In this document: positions 1-5,632 of the stretch, in pieces
Layout: each line of letters begins with the position of its first letter
Numbering within the stretch: the first letter of the stretch is position 1
Assembly (NCBI GenBank): GCA_019509685.1
Contig: JAEKLU010000126.1
Span: 1 to 9,545, forward strand
Reading direction: 5' to 3'
DNA length: 9,545 nucleotides
Origin: Mesorhizobium sp.
GTDB lineage: Bacteria; Pseudomonadota; Alphaproteobacteria; Rhizobiales; Rhizobiaceae
Made by a program: the position numbers and the translations under genes
Notes under the pieces: generated by a model
Databases searched by the model: none
What the model was told of the DNA's origin: nothing
What the model saw: only the letters and a program-made list of their open reading frames with translations

Positions 1-241
1 TCATGCGATGGCGCAAGGCGGTGACGAGAATGGCGCGCACCAGCGCACGGTCGCGGCCGTCAAGAACCTTGTACTGCGGATGGCCGTGCTCGTTGTCGGT
101 CAGCCCGTCGAGCGGTGTGCGGGCATCGATGACGGCGGCCAGCAGGCGCGCCGCGGCTTTGCGCGCGGCAAGGCCGGCGACGGTCTCGTCATCGGCCTGG
201 TGCTGCGGATTGCCTTGCTGACCGCGTCTCGGCGGCTTCAC
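1..241 (-). CDS. rsmB: RsmB/NOP-family rRNA cytosine-5 methyltransferase, N-terminal fragment
   Basis: Reading the minus strand from a GTG at 241-239 gives 80 uninterrupted codons to the window edge. The visible part is the N-terminal NusB-like RNA-binding region of RsmB-type 16S rRNA m5C methyltransferases: [14 protein letters not shown] at about residues 21-34, then [23 protein letters not shown] and LRHRM. The SAM-binding catalytic domain lies outside the window. The GTG start overlaps the htpX stop by four bases (GTGA), and an AAGGG at about 252-256 lies roughly 9 bases upstream as a possible ribosome binding site. This implies translational coupling behind htpX. The family call rests on recognition of the N-terminus and on htpX-rsmB neighbourhood, which I recall from other rhizobia. 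An ATG-only gene caller would miss this fragment. Confidence 0.8.
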   Translation of the reverse strand, partial: MKPPRRGQQGNPQHQADDETVAGLAARKAAARLLAAVIDARTPLDGLTDNEHGHPQYKVLDGRDRALVRAILVTALRHRM

Positions 242-1275
242 GACCACGGACCCTTCGACCCGACATTGCGTGGTCCGGTCGGGTTGAGGCCCCATGGATT
301 GGATTTTGGCGGTTCCGGTTCGGCGAGCGGCGTAGCTTCGGCAGGCCCACTTCCCCATGGTCCCGCCGATGGCTCCTCGGGCTGGATCGGCGGAGCAGAG
401 GCCAGGCGCCGGCTAGCCTGCGGCGCGCCGCCCATCTCGCGCGCCATTTCCTGCAGGGCGGCGATGCGGTTCTCCGTGCTCGGATGGGTCGAGAACAGGC
501 TGTCCATACGCTCCCCCGAGAGTGGATTGATGATGAAGAGATGCGCCATCGCCGGGTTGCGCTCGGCATCCGGATTGGGGATCTGTTCGGCGCCGCGCGC
601 GATCTTGTTCAGCGCCGAGGCCAGCCACAGCGGGTGACCGCAAATCTCGGCGCCGCGGCGGTCGGCCTCGTATTCGCGGGTGCGGCTCACCGCCATCTGC
701 ACGACCATGGCAGCAAAGGGCGCCACGATCATCGCCACGAGCACGCCGACAAAGCCGAACGGATTGTTGTTGTCGCGATTGCCGCCGAAGAAGAAGGCGA
801 AATTGCCGAGCATCGAGATGGCTCCGGCAAGCGTCGCGACGATCGTCATGGTCAGCGTGTCGCGATGCTGCACATGGGCAAGCTCGTGCGCCATCACTGC
901 CGCGACCTCTTCATGGCTGAGCCGCTCCAGCAGGCCGGTGGAGGCGGCCACGGCCGCGTTCTCGGGGTTACGTCCAGTGGCGAAGGCGTTGGGCTGCGGG
1001 TTGTCGATCAGATAGGTCCTTGGCATCGGAAGGCCGGCCTGCTTGGCCAGCACCTGCACGATGGCGTAATATTCCGGCGCGTTCTTCTCGTCCACCTCGA
1101 CGGCGCGGTTCATCGACAGCACCATCTTGTCGGCATTCCAGTAGCTGAACAGGTTCATGCCGGCGGCGAATAACAGTGCGATGATCATGCCGCCCGAGCC
1201 GCCGATCATGTAGCCGACGCCCATGAACAGCGCCGTCATCGCGGCTAGAAGCATGGCGGTGCGAAGCGTGTTCAT
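238..1275 (-). CDS. htpX: HtpX, membrane-bound M48 zinc metalloprotease
   Basis: The 345-residue product is a HtpX-type M48B peptidase. These inner-membrane proteases degrade misfolded membrane proteins and work alongside FtsH. Two hydrophobic segments lie at about residues 5-25 and 28-45. The zinc site HELAH is at 130-134, with catalytic Glu131. The third ligand is in SRTREYEAD, probably Glu201. Two more hydrophobic segments lie at about 141-163 and 172-196. [13 protein letters not shown] at 262-274 is the usual C-terminal M48 signature. The last 55-60 residues form a Pro/Gly/Ser-rich tail that E. coli HtpX (293 residues) lacks. It is probably disordered and I cannot assign it a function. 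The ATG at 1275-1273 starts directly at the typical N-terminus ([10 protein letters not shown]), with a weak GGAT upstream. The stop overlaps rsmB. A promoter-like sequence of heat-shock type lies about 55-90 bases upstream. Confidence 0.96.
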   Translation of the reverse strand: MNTLRTAMLLAAMTALFMGVGYMIGGSGGMIIALLFAAGMNLFSYWNADKMVLSMNRAVEVDEKNAPEYYAIVQVLAKQAGLPMPRTYLIDNPQPNAFATGRNPENAAVAASTGLLERLSHEEVAAVMAHELAHVQHRDTLTMTIVATLAGAISMLGNFAFFFGGNRDNNNPFGFVGVLVAMIVAPFAAMVVQMAVSRTREYEADRRGAEICGHPLWLASALNKIARGAEQIPNPDAERNPAMAHLFIINPLSGERMDSLFSTHPSTENRIAALQEMAREMGGAPQASRRLASAPPIQPEEPSAGPWGSGPAEATPLAEPEPPKSNPWGLNPTGPRNVGSKGPWS

Positions 1276-1330
1276 CGTTTCATCCGTATGGCGAGGTGGC
1301 GAATAGGGGTCGATCCTCTCGGTTTCATGG

Positions 1331-1363
1331 CTATATGATGGGAAACAGCCGCTCCCGTTTCAA
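1331..1363 (-). promoter_or_regulatory. Candidate htpX promoter, heat-shock (RpoH)-like
   Basis: On the minus strand TTGAAA (1363-1358) is followed after 15 bases by CCCATCATATAG (1342-1331). This resembles the RpoH pattern of CTTGAA plus CCCCATnT, and htpX is a known RpoH target in E. coli. The leader to the htpX ATG would be about 50 bases. On the opposite strand the same core reads CTATAT (1331-1336), a rhizobial -10-like hexamer facing the DUF1674 gene, but without a convincing -35. The 106-bp gap therefore probably holds overlapping divergent promoters. The assignment is by motif only. Confidence 0.45.
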
Positions 1364-1381
1364 TCGGCAAGGACTTATCGC

Positions 1382-1603
1382 ATGATCGAAGAGCCAGGCA
1401 AAACCGAAGCTGCGGACGCGAGCGAAAAGCCGCAAAGGACACTGACGCCCGAAGCGCAGCGGGCGTTGGCAGAGGCTGAAGCCCGTCGTCAAAAGTATCG
1501 AGTGGCGGAAGCGCAATTGCCGAAGGAAATCGGCGGTCGCGGCGGCAAGGAACCCGGCCGCTACGGCGACTGGGAGGTGAAGGGCCTCGCCACCGACTTC
1601 TGA
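1382..1603 (+). CDS. DUF1674 protein, SdhAF4-like succinate dehydrogenase assembly factor
   Basis: This is a 73-residue soluble protein. Its C-terminal block, EIGGRGGKEPGRYGDWEVKG then LATDF (about residues 49-73), is the hallmark of DUF1674, the bacterial relatives of mitochondrial SDHAF4. In eukaryotes SDHAF4 binds the flavinylated SdhA subunit and helps it join SdhB; that role is inferred here by homology. The first 48 residues are charged, Ala/Glu-rich and probably disordered or helical, as is usual for the family. AAGGA at 1369-1373 lies 8 bases before the ATG. The gene diverges from htpX and is followed by a non-coding gap, so it is probably monocistronic. No sdh genes are in the window. 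Confidence 0.88.
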   Translation: MIEEPGKTEAADASEKPQRTLTPEAQRALAEAEARRQKYRVAEAQLPKEIGGRGGKEPGRYGDWEVKGLATDF

Positions 1604-1681
1604 GGTTCCCGAGCGGAATCTGCCGAACAGTGGTCACGCAGATTGCATGCGTCGGAGATTGACCGAAACGCCCCATGGCGA

Positions 1682-1731
1682 TCGTCATCCTATGGCGGAG
1701 CAAGGAGCGAAGCGACGCGCGTGGATGACGA
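1682..1731. repeat. Decayed palindromic intergenic repeat (rhizobial type)
   Basis: A perfect 9-bp inverted repeat, TCGTCATCC (1682-1690) and GGATGACGA (1723-1731), encloses GGCGGAGCAAGGAGCGAAGC (1694-1713). I recall a similar block, GTCATCCTAGGGCGGAGC with AGGAGCGAAGCGACGC, recurring between genes in Mesorhizobium, so this looks like a decayed copy. The rest of the 1604-1826 gap shows no gene. A weak hairpin, AGTCCT (1810-1815) and GGGACT (1823-1828), overlaps the stop codon of the HAD gene on the minus strand and lacks a U tract. Confidence 0.4.
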
Positions 1732-1826
1732 AGTTCGTAAGCTTCGGCCAATCTCGAAGGTTTGGCTGATTCGACGAACGAATCTCGCCTCTGCAAGCGT
1801 GTCCGTCAAAGTCCTTGTATCAGGGA

Positions 1827-2492
1827 CTAGGCTGCGGCGCGTGTCGGCGACAACGCGATGAAACCAGTATCGTCGACTGTAATGCCGATCTCGTCATAGG
1901 AGCGGATGGTCGGGTGCGGCGTGACCAGCGGATGGACGTGCGTGGCGGCGATCACCATCACCGAGGCGCCGGAAGCCTCGCCGGCCGCTATTCCCGCCGG
2001 CGCATCCTCGAAGACGAGGCAGTCGCGTGCCGCGACGCCGAGACGCTTTGCCGCCATAAGAAAACAGTCCGGCGCAGGCTTGCCGTGCGTGACTTCCTCG
2101 CCGGTGACCATCATGGCGGGAACCGGGATGCCGGCCGCGCGCATGCGCAACAGCGCCAGCTCGCGCGGGGCCGACGTGACGATGGCCCAGCGCTGCGGCG
2201 GCAGCGCGTTGAGGAACGCTACGGCGCCCGGGATCGGGACGATGCCTTCGAGATCCTCTGCTTCGGCCTTGAGCAGTGCCGTGGCCTCCGCGACGGCGTC
2301 AACGCCAGGCAGCCCCAGTCTGCCAATCGTCTCGATTGCCCGCTTGCCGTGGATCGTCGGCAGGAAGCTTGCCACGTCCAGACCATGGCGCTCTGCCCAT
2401 TTCGCCCAGACCCGCTCCGCGGCGGCGATCGAATTGAGGACCGTGCCGTCCATGTCGAAGAGAAATGCAGCGAACTTTCTGCCTGCGAACAT
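1827..2492 (-). CDS. HAD-superfamily (subfamily IA) sugar-phosphate phosphatase-like hydrolase
   Basis: The 221-residue product has all four HAD motifs. Motif I is FDMDGTVLNS at residues 12-21 (nucleophile Asp13, acid/base Asp15). Motif II is VTSAPRE at 105-111, motif III GKPAPD at 137-142 (Lys138), and motif IV FEDAPAG at 161-167. The cap region (about 22-85), with AAERVWAKWAERHGLD and FLPTIHGKRAIETI, resembles the yeast DOG/GPP and E. coli YfbT group. The likely activity is therefore dephosphorylation of a small sugar or polyol phosphate, but the substrate cannot be read from sequence. I start at the ATG at 2492-2490 because motif I then sits 12 residues in. The frame stays open to 2660, but the extra 56 residues match nothing in the family. 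CAGGG about 6 bases upstream is a modest ribosome binding site. The gene diverges from the transglutaminase-like gene. Confidence 0.88.
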   Translation of the reverse strand: MFAGRKFAAFLFDMDGTVLNSIAAAERVWAKWAERHGLDVASFLPTIHGKRAIETIGRLGLPGVDAVAEATALLKAEAEDLEGIVPIPGAVAFLNALPPQRWAIVTSAPRELALLRMRAAGIPVPAMMVTGEEVTHGKPAPDCFLMAAKRLGVAARDCLVFEDAPAGIAAGEASGASVMVIAATHVHPLVTPHPTIRSYDEIGITVDDTGFIALSPTRAAA

Positions 2493-2609
2493 CGGGTGCC
2501 CTGAGTCTGTTTCGGTGAGGGGATCTGTTTTCGGGGAGGCGCCAAGCGCGACCGCACCGTAGCCGCGATGGCGGCATGTGGGAAGGCGGCATTTCGACGT
2601 GACCCGGGA

Positions 2610-2626
2610 ACAAGGCCGGCCCTTGT
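2610..2626. promoter_or_regulatory. Small hairpin in the HAD/transglutaminase divergent gap
   Basis: ACAAGG (2610-2615), CCGGC, CCTTGT (2621-2626) is a near-perfect palindrome in the 179-bp gap between divergent genes. It could be an operator for one or both, or chance. I found no convincing sigma-70 pair in the gap. A CTTGAC on the minus strand (2661-2656) overlaps the ribosome binding site of the plus-strand gene and has no good -10 at 17 bases. Confidence 0.2.
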
Positions 2627-2671
2627 GGCGTTGAGCGAAAAGTTTTCCAACAATCGTCAAGGGGGAATGCG

Positions 2672-3541
2672 ATGCTGATCCGGCTCGGCTACGAAATCAC
2701 CATCGACTGCGTCGCCGCGACGCCCATCATTTCGCTGCTCGAAATCCATCCGGAACGGCAATCCGACATCAAGCGGCAGACGCGGGTGCTGACGTCCCCT
2801 TCCGTGCCGACTCGAACCTATCGTGACGGCCATGGCAATATGTGCCGGCGCTTCACCGCACCTGCCGGAAGCTTTCGTATTCTCTATGACGCGGCGATCG
2901 AAGACAGTGGCGAGACCGACGAGGTCAACACGCTGGCGGGTGAAACGCCGGTGGCGGATTTGCCGGATGACGTGCTGGTGTACCTGCTCGGCAGCCGCTA
3001 TTGCGAGACGGATCACCTCAGCAACGTCGCCTGGCAGCTTTTCGGCCATGTACCGCCGGGCTGGGCCCGGGTGCAGGCGATCGTCGACTACGTCAACAAC
3101 CGGCTTTCCTTCGGCTACGGTTACGCACGCTCCACCCGGACGGCCGCGCAAGCGCATGAGGAGCGGGTCGGGGTCTGCCGCGACTTCGCGCATCTGGCGA
3201 TCACGCTCTGCCGCTGCATGAACATTCCGGCGCGCTATGTGAACGGCTACCTCGGCGATATCGGCGTGCCGGCCGATCCGGCGCCGATGGATTTCTCGGC
3301 CTGGATGGAAGTCTTCCTCGACGGCAAATGGTACACGTTCGACGCGCGCCACAATCGGCCGAGGATCGGCCGGATCGTCATCGCGCGCGGCCGCGATGCC
3401 ACCGACGTGCCGCTGCTGCACAGCTTCGGGCCGCACACGCTCAGCCTGTTCAAGGTCTGGACCTATGAGCAGGAAGGCAAGCTTTTCAATCCGCCGCATC
3501 ACGGCATCGACCGGACGGCCAGCGCACAGATGCTGGCTTAG
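2672..3541 (+). CDS. Transglutaminase-like (COG1305) protein lacking the canonical active-site His
   Basis: This 289-residue cytosolic-looking protein has no signal peptide or membrane segment. The N-terminal beta-rich domain (about 1-100) is the usual bacterial transglutaminase N-region. The papain-like core runs from about 125 to 230. The nucleophile is Cys169 in RVGVCRDFAHLAI. The third triad residue is Asp224 in WYTFDARHN. Where the family normally has HAW, this protein reads MDFSAWMEVF, so the triad His is replaced by Ser209. Other His residues nearby (His174, His227) might substitute. The activity could be protease- or amidase-like, but the substrate is unknown. The C-terminal block ARGRDATDVPLLHSFGPHTL is typical of rhizobial members as I recall them. 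A strong ribosome binding site, AAGGGGGA (2659-2666), lies 5 bases before the ATG. The TAG stop uses the first base of the adjoining inverted-repeat element. Confidence 0.85.
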   Translation: MLIRLGYEITIDCVAATPIISLLEIHPERQSDIKRQTRVLTSPSVPTRTYRDGHGNMCRRFTAPAGSFRILYDAAIEDSGETDEVNTLAGETPVADLPDDVLVYLLGSRYCETDHLSNVAWQLFGHVPPGWARVQAIVDYVNNRLSFGYGYARSTRTAAQAHEERVGVCRDFAHLAITLCRCMNIPARYVNGYLGDIGVPADPAPMDFSAWMEVFLDGKWYTFDARHNRPRIGRIVIARGRDATDVPLLHSFGPHTLSLFKVWTYEQEGKLFNPPHHGIDRTASAQMLA

Positions 3542-3709
3542 GGTCTGTTGAGATTCAGATGAGGCCGGCCTGCAAATGGCGGCTTCCTGCGCTTCCGGTG
3601 CTCACGTACGAAGAGTACGATCCGCTCCGGCTCTCGGAATCCGTCCAGTTTGGTCGCTTCGCGCCCGTCTTCGACTCCGACTCGGCCTGACCTGATTCCC
3701 AACAGACCC
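3541..3709. mobile_element. 169-bp MITE-like element with 18-bp terminal inverted repeats
   Basis: The left end GGGTCTGTTGAGATTCAG (3541-3558) and the right end CTGATTCCCAACAGACCC (3692-3709) are inverted copies matching at 16 of 18 positions; the outer 10 are perfect. Weaker complementarity extends inward (AGGCCGG on the left, CGGCCTGA on the right). A central hairpin CGTAC-GAAGA-GTACG lies at 3605-3619. The element has no transposase and no credible gene. I recall very similar blocks (CAACAGACCC ends, GCTCACGTAC interior) scattered in Mesorhizobium intergenic DNA, comparable in style to rhizobial mosaic elements (RIMEs). No target-site duplication is evident. It begins on the third base of the upstream stop codon and carries five GANTC sites. 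Confidence 0.72.
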
Positions 3710-3727
3710 AGCTTCGGTGTTTCATCC

Positions 3728-3782
3728 CGGCTCATGATCGTCGTTGAGCCGCTTCGGGACAGGCTCCGCTGTGCCGAAGCGG
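3728..3782. repeat. Pair of overlapping, mutually exclusive hairpins
   Basis: Hairpin A pairs CGGCTCA (3728-3734) with TGAGCCG (3745-3751). Hairpin B pairs CCGCTTCGG (3749-3757) with CCGAAGCGG (3774-3782). B continues past a single G/G mismatch into ACAG (3759-3762) and CTGT (3769-3772) around a 6-base loop. A and B share bases 3749-3751, so they compete. There is no U tract after B, so a simple terminator is unlikely. The rest of 3783-3890 shows no gene, apart from one GATTC at 3830-3834. Confidence 0.45.
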
Positions 3783-3914
3783 GAAGCGCCGTCATTGCGC
3801 GACAATGCTTGGGTCGGCCTATGGTAAGCGATTCCTGAACGGCCGGTCGCCGGCGCTTTCCCGTTTACCTCTCGTTCACCGTCATGTGCCCGAAAATCTA
3901 ACAAAAACAACAAA

Positions 3915-3929
3915 TTAACCGAGCGTTAA
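3915..3929 (+). promoter_or_regulatory. CtrA-binding site (TTAA-N7-TTAA)
   Basis: TTAACCGAGCGTTAA is a perfect full match to the alphaproteobacterial CtrA consensus TTAA-N7-TTAA. It sits in a locally AT-rich stretch (about 3893-3930) 93 bases before the TadE/TadG-like start codon. CtrA is the cell-cycle master regulator and controls the pilus gene pilA in Caulobacter, so control of this pilus-family gene is plausible. The -10 element was not identified with confidence. Confidence 0.65.
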
Positions 3930-4022
3930 GGCTGTTCTCGCCGCGCTCCCGGCGCGTCTGGCCGAAATCCTGCAGCGCATTCGCCGAGCGGCACGAAGCC
4001 GCACACAGTGGAGGCGGAAGGG

Positions 4023-5384
4023 ATGCGGCAGTTCAGAGGTGTCGTTCGTGGGGTGGACGACTTTGCCCGGGATCGCGGGGGTAATTTCGCGGTTCTGTTC
4101 GGAGCTGCCGCATCGGTCCTCGCGCTGGGGGTGGGATTCGCGGTCAATATCTCGCAGCTCTACAATGCGAGATCGAGCCTGCAGGGCGTCGTTGACGCCG
4201 CTGTGACTTCGACGGCCCGCGATCTCACCCTCGGCGTAATCCAGGAGGCGGATGCCAACAAAATGGTGCAGGCGTTCCTCGACGCCAACAGCACCGCCGG
4301 CATCCTGCAGGCCAACCAGATCGTCATCGACAAGCTTACCGTCGACAGGACAGCCAACACCGTGCAGGCGGATGTGCACGTCGATGTCGGTCTCTATTTT
4401 CCGCTGTTCGGCACGGACAGCATGCGGCGCGTGACCGGATCGACCACCGCGCTTTATTCCGACAAGACGATCGAAGTGGCGATGATGCTCGACGTCACCG
4501 GCTCGATGGCCGGCCAGAAGATCAAGGATTTGAGGGTGGCGGCCGGCAATGCGGTCGATGCCTTCCTCGACGGCCAGAATGCCTCCAATCCCCGGGTCCG
4601 GGTGGCAATCGTGCCCTATGCCAATTCGGTCAATGCAGGTTCGCTCGCCGCAAGCAGCGTCTTTGTCGAAACCAAAGCCAGCGAGCGCAAGCAGGCGCCG
4701 GGCAATGAGGATCCGAAATATGTCTCGGCGTCGTCGCGCCCGGATAATTGCGCCACCGAGCGCAAGGGCGCCTATCAATATTCGGATGCGGGTCCCGAAA
4801 TCAGCATGGTCAACCGCGATCTCTATCTGTCCGATTTCGCCAGGCAGAGCGGCACACGCGCCTGTCCGGTTGCAACGGTGCAGCCGCTGACCACGGATGC
4901 CTCGGCTTTGAACAATGTCATCAAGAACCTCGATGCGTCCGGCGGCACTGCTGGCCATATCGGCGTGCAGTGGGCCTGGTACATGCTGTCGGAGAACTGG
5001 GGCGGCGTGATGAAGGCTTCGGAGCGGCCGGCCAGGATGGACCCGAAGAAAGTCGCCAAGTATGTGATCCTGATGACCGACGGCGAGTTCAACCTGTCCT
5101 ATTTCGACGCCACCGATCCTAATCAGGTCTACAACGATGCCGGCAAGGTGCAGACACGCACCGCAGCGACGACACTGTGCTCGGCGATGCGCGGCCAGGG
5201 CATCGAGATATTCACCATCGGCTTTGCCCTCACCGAGAGGAATGCCAAGTCGACACTGCAGAGCTGCGCCACTCCGGACACCGGGAACACCAAGCATTTC
5301 TACCAGGCCGCCAACGGCGCCGAGCTCGATCAGGCGTTTCAGGATATCGTGCGCAACATCGACAAGCTGACGGTGACCAAGTAG
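4023..5384 (+). CDS. TadE/TadG-like Flp pilus assembly protein with von Willebrand factor A domain
   Basis: The 453-residue product has a short basic N-terminus, then RDRGGNFAVLFGAAASVLAL with a single membrane helix (about 20-43). The following VNISQLYNARSSLQGVVDAA is the TadE/TadG (pilin-like) N-region. The remainder should be periplasmic. A vWA domain spans about 150-445. Its metal site is DVTGS at 157-161 (Asp157, Thr159, Ser161), with Thr309 in GGTAGHIG and Asp353 in LMTDGEF. Cys243, Cys281, Cys386 and Cys415 may form disulfides. I prefer the ATG at 4023, with GGAGG at 4010-4014 eight bases upstream, over an in-frame GTG at 4008 that overlaps that site. TadG-type proteins support Flp/Tad pilus assembly or surface adhesion. 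This copy stands alone, with no other tad gene in the window. A terminator follows the stop by 37 bases. Confidence 0.9.
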   Translation: MRQFRGVVRGVDDFARDRGGNFAVLFGAAASVLALGVGFAVNISQLYNARSSLQGVVDAAVTSTARDLTLGVIQEADANKMVQAFLDANSTAGILQANQIVIDKLTVDRTANTVQADVHVDVGLYFPLFGTDSMRRVTGSTTALYSDKTIEVAMMLDVTGSMAGQKIKDLRVAAGNAVDAFLDGQNASNPRVRVAIVPYANSVNAGSLAASSVFVETKASERKQAPGNEDPKYVSASSRPDNCATERKGAYQYSDAGPEISMVNRDLYLSDFARQSGTRACPVATVQPLTTDASALNNVIKNLDASGGTAGHIGVQWAWYMLSENWGGVMKASERPARMDPKKVAKYVILMTDGEFNLSYFDATDPNQVYNDAGKVQTRTAATTLCSAMRGQGIEIFTIGFALTERNAKSTLQSCATPDTGNTKHFYQAANGAELDQAFQDIVRNIDKLTVTK

Positions 5385-5421
5385 CTGCGAGAAACCGCTG
5401 AACAGTCGTGTTCAAAAGGAA

Positions 5422-5455
5422 AAGGCCGCCGCTTCTTGACGAAGCCGGCGGCCTT
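5422..5455. terminator. Strong intrinsic terminator, probably bidirectional
   Basis: The stem pairs AAGGCCGCC (5422-5430) with GGCGGCCTT (5447-5455), has one bulged C (5446), then pairs GCTTC (5431-5435) with GAAGC (5441-5445) around a TTGAC loop. In the plus direction it follows the TadG-like stop by 37 bases, with a weak T-containing tail. In the minus direction the stem is followed by a T-rich run (complement of 5412-5423, reading TTTTCCTTTTGA), the better terminator context. It therefore probably ends both the TadG-like transcript and a minus-strand transcript from about 5625. Confidence 0.8.
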
Positions 5456-5524
5456 CCGTGTTTCCGTCCATGACGCGGCTTCAGGCGATAGCCGCTTCGG
5501 GCTACCTGCCGCGCGTTTCGCGCC

Positions 5525-5596
5525 TTAACGGGAAGACTGCTTCCCGAAAGTGCAATCCGCTGAGCTCACGTTATGGAAAACGAAATCACTCGACAT
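5525..5596 (-). CDS. Small 23-residue protein with exceptionally strong Shine-Dalgarno sequence
   Basis: ATG at 5596-5594 opens 23 codons ending in TAA at 5527-5525. The peptide starts MSSDFVFHNV and ends DCTFGKQSSR. It is polar and Ser-rich, with one Cys and two VF/TF hydrophobic pairs, and has no membrane helix. Upstream, GAAAGGAGGTGATCC (5612-5598) is complementary to the 3' tail of 16S rRNA over about 15 bases, with AGGAGG seven bases before the ATG. That is far better than any other start in this window. Third-position GC is 13 of 22 after the ATG, lower than is typical of the neighbouring genes. A candidate promoter lies upstream and a terminator with a T-rich tail downstream, so this looks like a self-contained small gene. 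I recognise no family, and no function is proposed. It is shorter than most gene callers accept. Confidence 0.55.
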   Translation of the reverse strand: MSSDFVFHNVSSADCTFGKQSSR

Positions 5597-5597
5597 C

Positions 5598-5612
5598 GGA
5601 TCACCTCCTTTC
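5598..5612 (-). promoter_or_regulatory. Extended Shine-Dalgarno site of the small reading frame
   Basis: On the minus strand GAAAGGAGGTGATCC complements about the last 15 bases of 16S rRNA (the plus strand reads GGATCACCTCCTTTC, like the 16S 3' end). The ATG follows one base later, so AGGAGG is 7 bases from the start codon, the ideal distance. If instead the plus strand were transcribed, the same bases would mimic the anti-Shine-Dalgarno tail, but no plus-strand promoter or terminator supports that. Confidence 0.6.
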
Positions 5613-5632
5613 AGTTTGTTGAACACGCCCTC

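Larger units (their letters stand above)
5416..5626 (-). ncRNA. Candidate structured short transcript carrying the 23-residue reading frame
   Basis: The proposed minus-strand RNA starts about 7 bases after the -10-like CCCCATCAT (5641-5633) and ends in the terminator at 5455-5422, giving roughly 200 nt. Hairpins are visible along it. CGGGAAG/CTTCCCG (5529-5535 with 5540-5546) covers the end of the small reading frame. GCGCG/CGCGC (5511-5515 with 5519-5523) lies just after its stop, and TAGCC/GGCTA (5489-5493 with 5500-5504) further on. The terminator stem is last. The outer sequences CGTGTTCAA (5407-5415) and TTGAACACG (5619-5627) are perfect inverted copies. The unit could be a small mRNA, a dual-function sRNA, or both. 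I do not recognise a named RNA family. Confidence 0.4.

Noticed and set aside
484..1173. 229-codon plus-strand open frame
   Set aside because: It is antisense to htpX, whose zinc-protease motifs establish the real frame.
2493..2660. N-terminal extension of the HAD protein
   Set aside because: The in-frame extension adds 56 residues before motif I with no family match and covers the divergent promoter region. The ATG at 2492 is preferred.
3538..3838. Short open frames on both strands across the 169-bp element
   Set aside because: They consist mostly of inverted-repeat sequence, lack ribosome binding sites and read as Arg/Pro/Ser-rich nonsense.
4008..4022. GTG start for the TadE/TadG-like protein
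   Set aside because: The GTG overlaps the GGAGG that serves the ATG at 4023 and has no ribosome binding site of its own.
3915..5297. 460-codon open frame on the minus strand
   Set aside because: It lies antisense to the vWA TadE/TadG-like gene, whose motifs are clear. The His/Arg/Gly-rich product looks like no protein family, and GC-rich genes often leave the opposite strand open.
5598..5612. Remnant of a 16S rRNA gene
   Set aside because: Only the last 15 bases match. Sequence upstream does not continue into the conserved 16S 3' helix, and a start codon sits at the right distance on the other strand.
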